The position numbers were made by a program, and so were the translations under genes. From Gerris lacustris (lineage: Eukaryota > Arthropoda > Insecta > Hemiptera > Gerridae), in contig OX578279.1 of assembly GCA_951217055.1 (NCBI GenBank), positions 30,406,173 to 30,470,172 of the forward strand: a stretch of DNA of 64,000 nt, written 5' to 3'. This document shows, in pieces, positions 1 to 11,600 of this stretch (the stretch's first letter is position 1; each line of letters starts with the position of its first letter). Under the pieces are notes generated by a model, which had not been told where the DNA came from, made no database searches, and saw nothing but the letters and a program-made list of their open reading frames with translations.

Positions 1-528
1 TATATTTGTGAAAGATTATACCTCTGAGGTTTATTACCTAACTAGATTTTTGATAATATTTCTACCATTTTTGTTTTTTCTCAGAAAAGGTTATCATTTG
101 TTTCTGTCGTAAAGAAGCACACGTGTCCCATTTAGAGTCTATACGTGAGACTACTGACGTCATAGGCTTAGACTCAGTATAACGAAGCTACTTAAATTAC
201 AAGGAAGGAGACTCGTTTCAGTTACTTAGTTGGCCCGCCTAAAGTTCAGTATCTATTTCGTCACTAAAACTCTTAAGCGCCTGGCAATCCATTCCAAACT
301 TTTTATTTATAAACGTTATCCCAGCCAAGTTATATTGAACGGCAAAATCTCTTCGTGTGTTAGTAGAATTATAATTTTTATTTATTTCCCCTAAACGAAA
401 TGGTAAGTTGCAATGTTTATTAAACTAAAATATTTGATTACAAATCCGATTTGTTTCTACTTAAACGTGTTGTAGGTACTTAGTATAACTATAATTATAA
501 TTGCTTATTTAATTAATTATATTGTAGT
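1..528. other. Intergenic, nothing recognised
   Basis: AT-rich sequence with no exon-like ORF, RNA gene or clear repeat that I can see. Confidence 0.5.
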
Positions 529-705
529 CTTAAGGCCCCCATACACGATCAAACATTTTGCGCCAACATGATGTTTGCGCAAACCTGATGTCGGGCATAT
601 TTAGGCCATAAACTTCATACATCAATTTTGCGCAAACATCAAACATTCCCATATACGGTCAAAGTTTTTGCGAAAACATTTTGACCGTGTATGGGGGGCC
701 TTAAG
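529..705. mobile_element. Small TTAA-flanked MITE
   Basis: The inverted ends GGCCCCCATACACG and CGTGTATGGGGGGCC are bounded on each side by TTAA. Internal copies of TTTGCGCAAACAT form further inverted repeats. The TTAA duplication suggests piggyBac-type mobilisation; that is inference. Confidence 0.75.
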
Positions 706-832
706 ATAAATTAATATGCCCCGTAGAATGAATGAGTTTGTCTCTTACATTATTTTCTAGCAATTCAATACGTTTTCTACTATTATTAAATATCTAACTT
801 ACCTAATCTCTCTCCTCTCTTCAAAAATAAGA

Positions 833-904
833 GGGCCTGTCCGGGATTTGAACCCGGGACCTCCTGCACCCAAAGCAGGAATCATACCCCTAGACCAACA
901 GGCC
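833..904 (-). tRNA. tRNA-Pro (UGG)
   Basis: A 72-nt cloverleaf. The acceptor stem is GGCCTGT/ACAGGCC, the anticodon stem CCTGC/GCAGG with loop TTTGGGT (anticodon TGG), and the T-arm CCGGG-TTCAAAT-CCCGG. A and B boxes are intact. A T5 run follows on the minus strand as a Pol III terminator. The body is identical to the copies at 15745, 16620, 43167 and 57923. Confidence 0.97.
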
Positions 905-2523
905 AACTGATTGTTGGTGAAAGGTATTAAAATCAATAGATAATAGACAATAGTAAATTACCTCTTTGCTAAGAGTTGTGGGAGGGGAAGAAATGACAAT
1001 AACTGAGGTGTAAGCAAGGCCATTTACAAATACGCTATTGATTACATTCTTCAAATGGATTAATCATGATGTTTGCACCATGAGTTGCAATTAGTTTGCA
1101 AGAAAGGTATTAAAAACTCTAGATAATTGATAATAGTAATGTGAGATATGGTATTGAATAATTAGGTTAGTTGTACAAGTCTATATTAATTTTATCATTT
1201 TCGGAAACGAGATTTTTCCCAGAAAAATGCGACAAACGTATATGTGATCCCGCTGAAAATCGAACAAATAGAAACTTGGTTGGTTAATGAGCAGCAGTAT
1301 ATTATAATTTATTTGAAACATAAATTAATGGAACTTAATAAAATGTCACTATTAGTATGACAGGGTTTTGTTGTTATCTTTTTTATCAGATTATCGACAG
1401 CTTATTTACTTTTATACTTATTACTTTATTTTATTGTTAGCTTGTTTCATAATTAACCAGTTTTCTTGTTAGTTTCTTTACATGCATTCATTTATTAGTT
1501 GCATGTTGAGTAGTTAATTTGTTGACTCGTTAGCTTATTTACTAACTGATTAGTTTTTATTTATTGTAAGCTTCTTTACTTGTATTTATTATTTATAGCT
1601 TATTTACTTTTTACTTGATTTTATTGTTATAGCTTATAGCTTGTTTACTTTTTAATTAGTTTGCTAGTTACCTTGTTTTCCTGTTCACTAGTTTGCTTGT
1701 TACTTTATTGTTGTGATGTTGACTTATTTATTAGCGTAACTGTTAGCTTTTTCTTGTTTCTTGTTGTTCTGTTTTTCTTTTTAAGTTTCTTGTTTCTTTA
1801 TATAGTAATCGATGTAATGATCATCAGTGTGGAACATTTTATTTTTGGGATTCGAAATCAATCTCTTTTATTGCATTTATTTCTGGATTTTTTTTTAATT
1901 GAAATGCAGGCTCATAACAATATTGAACATTGAGTGCTATAATATGAATTAGGATATTGTTGTTTATTTCATTTATAGATATATATGTGCCAATTTACTT
2001 AGTAACCCACTCTTAGGTAATTATCGCGATTGGTCACATAGAGAATCAAAATTGAAAGAGATTCTCTTTTGTGTCTACTAATAAGCAATAAGCTACCATC
2101 TATAACTTAAATGAAGTAAGTTTAGTTTAGGCGGATAGCGAATAGCCAACTTTATTGATATCAACAGATTAGTATTAAAATTCAAAACCAAATACAATGA
2201 TGCTCGTCATTCGCTATATCATCTAAAATTATACGTTTGAGCCTTCCCTAATAATATATTACTATTATTAAACTAATTTCTTTAGAGAAAAGTGGAGTGG
2301 TTTATTCTAAATCAAATCCACAATAGCAAATGTTTAATACTGACTTGTTTGTCAAAATTAATAAAACAACCACATAATTAACTATCAGTTTTATATTTAT
2401 CACTCATTTAGCTGGGCACATTATGTATTGACTGTTGCTGCTATGGTTTTTATCAACTTATGAAAAATTTTTTTCATATAAGTTATATTTTATTATTATT
2501 ATTATTCTTTATAAAGTTACCCA
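905..2523. other. Intergenic; T-rich low-complexity block at about 1380-1810
   Basis: The first 130 bp are the 5' flank of the tRNA at 833. The T-rich block repeats words such as TTAGCTTATTTACTT and TTATTGTTAGCTTG in degenerate form. The 90-codon ORF there is low complexity. No gene is seen. Confidence 0.55.
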
Positions 2524-3775
2524 TCTATATATATAAAATTAAAGTTTTGTTTGTACATTGGTCAGAATTGAAAATTTGTTGGATACTTTTTCATTTTATA
2601 CATTTCAAAAACCGAATCCGACCTTAACTTTTTTCGTGTATGTGTGTCTGTCGCCCCAGTCAGACTTTATAGGCGCGTAACTGGCTAAATGAAATCGATG
2701 AATTTTTTTCAGGTGTGTGCGCAAACATGTTACGCAATTTGTAGGCTTGGTTTCATCTAAAAATATTGAGTAGAACCAAAGTTATTATCAATTTTATATA
2801 TAAAAAAAAAAGTATATAATAATTATAAAGTAAAATAATTATGTTGACCCACCGCACCGTAACCAAACCCCACCGACTCGCTAATCAAAATGTTTGGGTA
2901 CTTCTAGACCACCTAGAGACTCGCGGTTTTTTGCGTTTGGTCGGAAATTGGCCCAAAACGTCTGGAAAAATCCGAAAAGTTAAAAAAATTATATTTTTAT
3001 CCCCCTTAAAAAATTAAACATGGCGGACGCATTTTAAAGTTTTTTGGAGGCTTATTGTGGCTAAACGGTAAGTCGCATCGACAAGCTGATTGCGCCACCT
3101 GTATCTGATTTTAAAAGGTCTACAACATCGGTCCTATGTCTTTTTGTCGTACCTTTATCGGTTCTACCTTAAATAGAGCTAAATTTGAATTTTTGTAAAA
3201 AAAAATTGACTTTGAGCTCTTAAGGCGTCCGCAATTGTTGACCGATTTAATTTCTGATTGGGGTGCTTAATTCTCACACTATTGCTCTATAAATCGATTA
3301 TTTATTATTTAATTATTTTTTTCTAGAACCAGAGTTATTAAATATTTACTGGTGCAACTGCCGTATTGAGAGGAGAGACTGGTAATTAAATTAATGCACC
3401 ATCATGGTTGATGATTGCTCAATGACTTCCCAGTCTAATTGGTGTTGTCTACGTTTATTTTCTTATTTATTTTACTTATTTTTAGCATAGTTACTTATTA
3501 CTATATTACTTAGTTTCTATTGGCTATTTTTGAAATATAAAGATAGACTCTAAACAAACTTCTCGAAACAACAGACTCCAAAATTTGGAGAGTATTATAT
3601 TCTTAGTAATGGAATGATGATAATGATGTGTAATATAGTCTTGATTTTATCCTAGAAGGCTTTGGGAACAAAACTATTTAGGAATTTAATCTAATTGCTA
3701 TGCCTACATGATTATAGGAAACATAGCCACTAATACCTAGCATGGGCCCCGCGCGGAGCGTGGGGTGAAAGCTAG
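2524..3775 (+). mobile_element. Non-autonomous Helitron
   Basis: The 5' end is TCTATATATATAAAA, preceded by A. The 3' end is CTAG followed by T. A GC-rich hairpin CCCCGCGCGGAGCGTGGGG (3747-3765) lies 6 nt before the CTAG. Insertion between A and T with no target duplication fits Helitrons. It is about 1.25 kb with no Rep/helicase ORF, so it is non-autonomous. Confidence 0.8.
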
Positions 3776-4329
3776 TCCTTTATAACAATAGCTTTTTTAC
3801 CTCGGACCTCTAAACTTGGCCTTTTAAATAAATATGCTGTTTAAACCGGCTTCTTTTACAAGTGTACAGACTAGCTGATAGTTGTATAAAAAAATAGTTT
3901 TAAAATATTTCAGCTTTTTTGTGTTGAATATTAATTTTATTTTAAATAGTTGTATAATCCTATTTGTCCACTTGAATCTAGGAATACTTGAAATTGAATT
4001 TTGTAGAAGAGCGGTCATATTATAGGTAGGTATACAAATAAAATATGTGGGTGGGCCACTTGTTTATTTTTAGCTGAGGTTTATATATCCACTATGTAAA
4101 CTTGTATACTGAGAGGGCTAAACTCACTTCTATTCAACTAGGTCACTTTTGCTGCAGAGTCTGTTGTTTCTTTTACAAGTTTTCGTCTTACCATGATCAT
4201 CCTTTACCTATTTAATCAAAATAATAATTAAATCCATTTAAAAGAAACCATGTTAAATTTGAGAAATGAAATTTCAATTAATAATTAAATCCTAGCAAAT
4301 TCCTTAAGAATTAGGAGAAAAAATAGTCC

Positions 4330-4913
4330 TTCAATTTGTGTAGCACATAACTTCGAGTCCTATCATTGGACGAATGGTCACGTGAGATTTTTTTTTAATT
4401 ATATAAGTGTGATTCCCAGTGGTACATACTTATTTTTAAGCAATATTAAATTTTCGCAGGTGGTTGAAGTTAAAATGGGATCATCTGTGGGATACTTTCG
4501 ACAAACTTTCCAAAATTCTTGAAATCGGATGGAGATTGAATCTCTAAACTCGGTGTAGGTTTTATGAATGCTTTAGAAGACATAGGGGTTATTAAAAATA
4601 AGTAGGTGTGCATGCTGATGAAAAAGCAATGGGCACAAAACCTTTGAATATATAGGACCAACAAATAGGCTTATTATGGCCTACCATCCAAATTTCAAAA
4701 AAATCGGACAAGTAGTTTTAATTCAAGATCGCAAAATGGTGGTGATGGTTCGCAAAATATTGAACGACAGGAAGACACGAGACAATCAATGTTCCCTGAT
4801 GTTTGAAACGGATTTTGTTTAATTTCAAAGAATTTTTGAATTCGGTCACAAAATAAAATTGTTCTTTAGAATGATCACAATTACTCTTCCTCTACCTTCG
4901 GTAAGCTCGGAAG
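4330..4913 (+). repeat. Dispersed repeat with a terminal hairpin (copy 1)
   Basis: It begins with a TCAATTTGTGTAGCACATA-like end and includes CTTTCGACAAACTTTCCAAA. It ends with CCTTCGGTAAGCTCGGAAG, half of a short hairpin. Homologous stretches occur at 6851, 30650, 37548, 58021 and 61677. Confidence 0.7.
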
Positions 4914-6396
4914 AAATACAAAAAAAAACAAAACATAATTGTCTAAGTAGGCACTCATTATTAACTCAATTAAAGCAGTTATTTTTGTTAGTATATATTT
5001 AATTATTAGGTGTTCCAGCTATTGTGCTTCATTTAACTTATTTTTTAGATTAAACTTTTTTTCTAAAGAAATAGTTTTTTTTATGAAGAATGGCTGTTTA
5101 ACTAGTGACACCGACTCACCTTTTCTCTACCTATTGTTGCCAACGTTTTATTTTCTTTTTTTGTAAATATATTTCATCTTCAAATTAAGTAAATATATTT
5201 AATTAAGAAAATTAAACTTCAAATCTAAGACAGAAGATTTATTTAATGTTTTTCAAAGACTGAGGAATTCAAGGGGGTAAGACTGTAGGTATCTGTTCTA
5301 AATTTAACATCTACAGCTTTATTTATGAAATGCGAGTAACATATTTACTGTACAAAACTTATTATGTAATTAAAAAAGTGTTTTGCTTAACTCAGCTTGG
5401 CGATTATTTTTAGATTTTAATCCGGTTAAAAAAGTCTTCTCCTTTTTAATGTTACAAATTAAAATCGAAACAGGAAGAACGTAGATCATTTTATTAATGT
5501 AATTACATTCAAATGTGGATGGTTTACGATGTCCTAAAAAAGTGTTTTAGGATAGAAGTTAGTGAACTTCTATTTCAATCGTACTGTCTACTGGCATGAA
5601 AACAGCTATCGTGTATATTTTTGTAAATAAGGGAAACCTACTTCGTTCGTTTTAAACAAACTTACGAAATTATTCGAACTGGCAAAGACACCTTGGTATA
5701 GGTCCTGGATAGAGAGTAAACACCACAACACATATTGATATGCTTTTAGATCCTATTAAGGTTTGTAGAACTTGGAAATGAGGGATGAATAACAAACAGT
5801 CGTATCGTACGGTACGTGCCACTACTGTTGAAACTAGCGTAGGCTTTACAATCTGGCGACGCAAAATGGCTTATACCTTCCTTGATATATTTTACATTAA
5901 TAAAAATCTCTGAATAGCTAACTTAAAGAATAACTATTTCTTTAATTCTCTGATTTATGTTGCAGTGTGTTAATTCTTAGTATATAAAGGTTTGATTTAA
6001 ATTAATATAACAAATAATATCGGAAGAGTTTACTCTTGTCTTTTACGTTTCTTGCAAGAAACACTGTTACTTACCTATCTGATTTATGGTGGAGATATTA
6101 TTGCTAGAGTAGATATTATACTCTCACTCTCTGCGATGGTATTGCATTTATATAAACTAAAGCTTTAAATATAAAATTGATATTACTTTCTATAAAATAT
6201 TAATTTCGGACACATGTCAGTAATTAACAGTACTATTATTAATTGTTATTGCATATTTGATTCATTAGGACCTAATGGATTAAGCCTAATGATCATTAAT
6301 GAAATGTGGCCGCAGTATGAGCGAGTTTGACTCTTCTTATAATTTTAAATCTATACAATATTATGTTTTCTACGTATTACATGCATCCAAAAGAAG
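4914..6396. other. Intergenic, nothing recognised
   Basis: AT-rich, with no credible coding region or RNA gene. Confidence 0.5.
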
Positions 6397-6467
6397 AGGC
6401 CTGCCTGGCATTTGAACCCGGGACCTCCTGCACCCAAAACAGGATCATATCCCTAAACTAATAGGCC
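6397..6467 (-). pseudogene. tRNA-Pro (UGG) pseudogene
   Basis: It aligns to the other tRNA-Pro genes with a base lost in the D-arm region. There are mismatches in the acceptor stem (GGCCTAT against GCAGGCC), a disrupted T-stem (CCGGG against GCCAG) and a changed anticodon stem. The anticodon loop TTTGGGT is retained. It is probably non-functional. Confidence 0.85.
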
Positions 6468-6850
6468 ATCTTATTATCAAGTGTTAAGATTAATAAATTT
6501 CATGCAATTGTATTAGTTATCTGTCATTAGGTTGTTGTTGTTAGCATTTTTTATCCTTTCTCAAAATTCCATAAATTTCATTGCTAACTTGCAAATCTCT
6601 TTTTCACTCCATACAATTATATTGTTTTTTTTTTTTTTTGTTTTTTTACTTACCTTCTAATAACTATCCATATCTTCTCAATATTTTATTTAAATATTGT
6701 ATTGAGTTTACAAAATTGACATTTTGTACTCAGGTTGCCATAACATTATTGTTACATTCTTTACGGTTAATACAGGGTGTGGAATCAAACTGGCTCTCAT
6801 CCGTATTAACATTAATTTGATAATATAGGTTTATAGTTTAATTTTTGAAC

Positions 6851-7560
6851 AGTCTGCCAATTTGTGTGGCACATTGCTTTCTCACGCCCTAATCTCGAAC
6901 GAATGGTCACATGAGTATAAAATAATGTAATCCTGCTGGGATTTAAAATTGTGATTGTTTGGACCTGTTTCGATTCCCAGTGGTTTCAGAGTTATTTCTA
7001 TTTAATTCTAAGTGTGGGCAGAAGGTTGAAATCAATTAGGGGCCAAGAGTGAGTGGGACTAATTATAACCTGCCATTTAAATGCCATAAATCAGACGAGT
7101 AGTTTTGAGGATATAGTGTTTTGCAAAAATGTCGACTGATTGATAGATACGAGACCAAAAATGTTCCTTATAGATCGAGTATTTAGGATCCTTGAAGGTA
7201 GGAAGAGAAAGAAGACTAACACTGCTTCATACTATGTGGCAACTTTTAGGCTACTGGAGCCTAAAAATATAATTATTTATTGTAAGAATGACATATAAAG
7301 TACTACATCAGTAGTTAAGGAAGATACCGTTAAGGAAATGGCAGAAGTTCACAAGTTGACAATAAATAATTATATTTTTAGGCTCGAAAATGGTCGAGTA
7401 GCCGAAACGTTGCCACATATTATGAAGCAGTGTTAGTCTTCTTTCTGTTTCTACCCTTCAAGGATCCTAATTACTCGATCTATAACTACTACAGGATACA
7501 CTTAGCATCACTACGATGTTCCTTATGTTTGAAACTGATTTCTTGGATAATTGTATACTG
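6851..7560 (+). repeat. Dispersed repeat (copy 2), interrupted by a nested foldback
   Basis: It starts AGTCTGCCAATTTGTGTGGC, as in the copy at 37122, and resumes after the insertion with ATGTTCCTTATGTTTGAAAC. The host repeat is split at ATGTTCCTTAT. Confidence 0.7.
7172..7515. mobile_element. Foldback element with an 11-bp target duplication
   Basis: The inverted arms run from 7173 (GATCGAGTATTTAGGATCCT) to 7480 (AGGATCCTAATTACTCGATC). The insert is flanked by ATGTTCCTTAT at 7161-7171 and 7516-7526. It is nested inside a copy of the dispersed repeat, which gives the relative age. A 9-11 bp duplication with long inverted repeats would fit Mutator-like elements; this is inference. Confidence 0.7.
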
Positions 7561-8492
7561 TAAACACAAATATCATAACATTCATTAGTTTTATATCTTG
7601 TTTTAGTTTATAAAGCAATTAAATAATGCTCAAGGTTAAACAAAACAACATTTTAAATAAAAATACATATTACCTTATTTATTTACATTAATAAATAATC
7701 CTTCATAATCCTAAAGCTATATTATATTAAGATTAATAATAATAAGATACTTAATTATTAACAATATGTTAAAATATATCTAATTAATATAAAAATAAAT
7801 TAATAAATTACAACAAATCAAATCAATTAAGAGGACTGTATGAAAAGATACAAAACAAAGCTGGCTTTTTACATAAAGCTATGTGCGTTTAAATTAATTA
7901 AAATTTATTGTTTCAATCCATTTTAATTTTAATTTTAAAAATATATTTTGTTAATTACAAGACGTATTTTTTAGTAATTATTTGTATAAATTAATAAGTG
8001 TATGAAAATGCATATTTTTAATTTTATTAAAAGTAATGTTCCTTGCCAATATGTTGGTAATAATTTAACTCTTCTTTTTGAACTTGCAACCATACCTGTT
8101 GTAAACTTCAATATATATTTCAAGCGATCTGAGGAGAAGATATAAAACCTGCGTAAACAGCTGAGTGTGTTTAATTTAACATTAGATGTTGAAAATATCA
8201 TAAGCTGTGGGCTTCTTAAAAAAGGTTGCTTTCACCTGGTGGACCATTAAATACAAATATAGGCTTTCTTGATGTTTCATTATTCATTAGCCAACTGTTC
8301 TAAGGCAACAATCTATTTTTCATTTATTAGTAATTTTCACTGAATAAGACATAAAACTATTTCTCCTTTAACATTAACTATAATGCTGTTGTAAAAGCGG
8401 AAATAGTTGTTCTCTTTCACAACAAAATATATTTATTTTAAAAGTACCCATGTAACGTAAATTCTAGAATAAAACGTCCTTTATATGTAATT
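7561..8492. other. Intergenic, strongly AT-rich
   Basis: No gene seen. The sequence ends at the GGATC target site of the Gypsy element. Confidence 0.5.
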
Positions 8493-8497
8493 GGATC

Positions 8498-8617
8498 TGT
8501 AATAACAGCACCCGAGTGAACAATAAGTACAAGTTTTATTATAGAATTGAACATATAAACGAATACTGTAAAAACCTAATGTCAGTATGTTTTGACATGA
8601 TTGTCAAGTATACTACA
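8498..8617 (-). repeat. 3' LTR of the Gypsy element
   Basis: A 120-bp LTR with TGT...ACA ends, identical to 12704-12823. The gag-pol stop codon TAG (8613-8615) lies inside this LTR. Confidence 0.95.
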
Positions 8618-11600
8618 TCTTCTCCCCCCTTTCTTGCTCCTGTTCTATTGTAGCTCTCAGATTTGGCGGTCTTCTGCTCCTCATCTGATCTGCGTGGAAC
8701 CTCTTCTCTACACCCTCTACTTCAACGTGGTAGGATAATGGTCCAGTGCAGGCTGTAACCTGCCCTGCAATAAAGCCTTTACCTCCAGCTACCTGGACCC
8801 AAACTGGATCTCCCACCTCAAACTTTCTTTCTTTCACATGTTGATCGTGGCTTAACTTCTGTTTGACTATTGATTGGTCCATTTTTCCTTCTACATTCGG
8901 CTTCAACAAATCTAGGCATGTTCTTAACCTTCTGCCAAACAACAGCTCTGCTGGGCTTCTACCTGTAGAACTTTGTGTCGCATTCCTATATGCCATAAGA
9001 ACCTGTGCCAATCTTAAATTTCTATCTCCTGGGCCCGAAGCTTTAAATCTTTCCTTAAAGGTGCGGACAGCTCTTTCTGCCAACCCATTCGATTTAGGGT
9101 GATAAGGTGCCACTCTGATGTGGATAATGTTGTTTCCCTTACAGAAGTCCGCGAATTCACTACTAGTAAACTGCGGTCCATTGTCTGACACAATAGTGCG
9201 AGGCACTCCGAATTGTCCAAAGAGTGTTCTTAGAAGTTCTGTCGTTTTTCCCGCTGTCGTTGACTTGGTTGGTAACACTTCTAGCCATTTGCTGTATGCA
9301 TCAATAACAACCAACCAATGCAAACCTTCTACCGGACCTGCATAATCAATATGCAACCGTGACCATGGTTCTGCCGGGATAGACCACGAATATAATGGAG
9401 CTTCTACCTCCCTTGGACGTACCTGTTGGCATTTTGCACACTCCTTCACAAATGCTTCTATATTGTCGTTTAAATTAGGCCACCACACTTGGAACTTTGC
9501 AATGGACTTCATGGCTACAATGCCAGGGTGGCCTGCATGGAGCATTTCTAAAATCTTACTTCTTAAAGAGCTTGGTACTACTATTCTTCCCTGCCACAAC
9601 ATTACTCCCTTTTCCAACGAAAGTTCTTCCTGCTTATTGTAAAAAGGTTCTAAGCCTGCCTCTTGTATGACCTTCTTTTCTGGCCAGCCTTGTTCCAAAA
9701 AACGAATTATTTTTGAGAGAACCTGATCTTCTGATGTACGCTTCTGCAATATTCTCATTGTAACTGGCATATCTTGCATTCTCATTTGGAATAAATGGTT
9801 GTCCCATTCATTATCTTTCTTTTCCATTTCTGACTTATTGCTTATAGCTGGCAACCTAGATAGAGTATCTGCTGCTGCATTCTCCGTCCCAGATACATGC
9901 TCAATTTTATAGGAATATGCAGCTAGTTGCAAGGCCCACCTTGTGAGCCTGTTAGCTGCTGTCTTCGGAATTTCACTATTCTCTCCTAGTAAATATACCA
10001 GAGGTTTGTGGTCTGTTCTTAAGACAAATAGTCGGCCATAAATATATTGGTGGAATTTATTTATAGCAAACATTATTGCCAATGCTTCTCGATCTAAGGT
10101 TGAATATTTCTTCTCAGCTGCTTGTAGTGTTCTAGAGGCAAAAGCTATTGGCTTTTCTGTTCCGCAACTCTCTCTTTGTAACAAAACAGCGCCTAATCCC
10201 TCTTCACTTGCATCAGCAGCAACAATAATTTCTTTTTCTGGATTGTAATGTGTCAATGTTCCCGCTTTTGTAATAGCTTCCTTCAACTTTTTGAGACACT
10301 TATCATCCTCTCTTGTCCACTCCCAGCGTGAATGCTTTTTCAGCAATCGATGCAAAGGAGCACATACTGACTGCAACCGAGGAACAAACCTACTGTAGTA
10401 GTTCACACTGCCTAATAACGATCTGAGTTCTTTTTGAGTTTTCGGGGCTGGCATTTGCATTATAGCTTCCACGTGCTCCATTGTGGGGTGTATTCCTTCA
10501 CAGTTTAACCTATGACCTAGGTATGTAATTTCCTCTTTCATCCAGTTGCATTTTTCCATTTTTACCCGCAATCCGTGAAACTGCAACCTCTTCAGCACTT
10601 CTCTTAGATTTCGAATGTGTTCCTCTTTTGAGCGCCCTGTTACTATAATATCATCGAGGTAGCAGGTAACTCCTGGTATTCCTTCTAAGACAGTATCCAT
10701 CAATCTTTGAAAAATACTAGGGGCCGAAGACACTCCAAAAGGTAACCGCTTGTATGCAAAATACCCTACGTGCGTGGCAATAACAAAATATTTCTTACAC
10801 TTTTCTTCCACTTCTAATTGTAAGTATGCATCTCGTAAATCAATAGTGCTAAACTCTCTTCCATTTGTCAACTTTTCCATGATTTCTTCAAACCGTGGCA
10901 GAGGATGTCTATCAACTATAATATGTTTGTTAATTGTCACTTTAAAATCTGCACATAATCTAATTTTATTATTTGGTTTCGGCGCTACCACTATAGGAGA
11001 TGCCCATTCAATTGGTGTCGCAGCATCAACTGGTTCTATCACCCCTATGTCAACAAGCCTTTTTAACTCCTCTTCTACCTTCTTTTTTAGAGAAAATGGG
11101 ACTGGACGTGGTTTAAACACTTTCGGAGTAGCCTCTTCTTTCATGTGAATGTTAGCTTTATATCCTTGCACCCTTCCCAACTCATTTTTAAATAATTCCC
11201 CAAAATCTTCTTTTAATTTGCTTATTTCTTCGTTTTTGTCTAACTCTTTGGTTTTTACCGAGCATATTCTCAAACCAGGAGGTAGAGGCAGATTGAATTC
11301 TAAGGTCCAGGAAAATCCAAACAATGGTACTTCGTACGCTTTTACTACGTACAATGATAGAACTTTTTCTCTCCCAAATGCTGACACTGTTACTGTGGCT
11401 TTCCCCAATGTTTCAATTTCAACATCTGTATATGCCTTCAGACTTTTAGTAGGTGTGATGTAAGGTGAACCAATCCTCTTCCATAATGCTTTACTGATAA
11501 CCGTTTCACAAGCTCCCGGATCATAGAGCATTTCTACTTTCTTGCCATTTATTATGACATCCAAAAATCCCTTTGAACCTTTCGCTACAGTATTTATTTC

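Noticed and set aside
1661..1933. A 90-codon plus-strand ORF
   Set aside because: Its composition (Leu/Phe/Val) follows from T-rich low-complexity DNA. There is no domain or splice context.
10750..11463. Two plus-strand ORFs of 132 and 104 codons
   Set aside because: They are antisense to the reverse transcriptase and protease regions of the Gypsy element.
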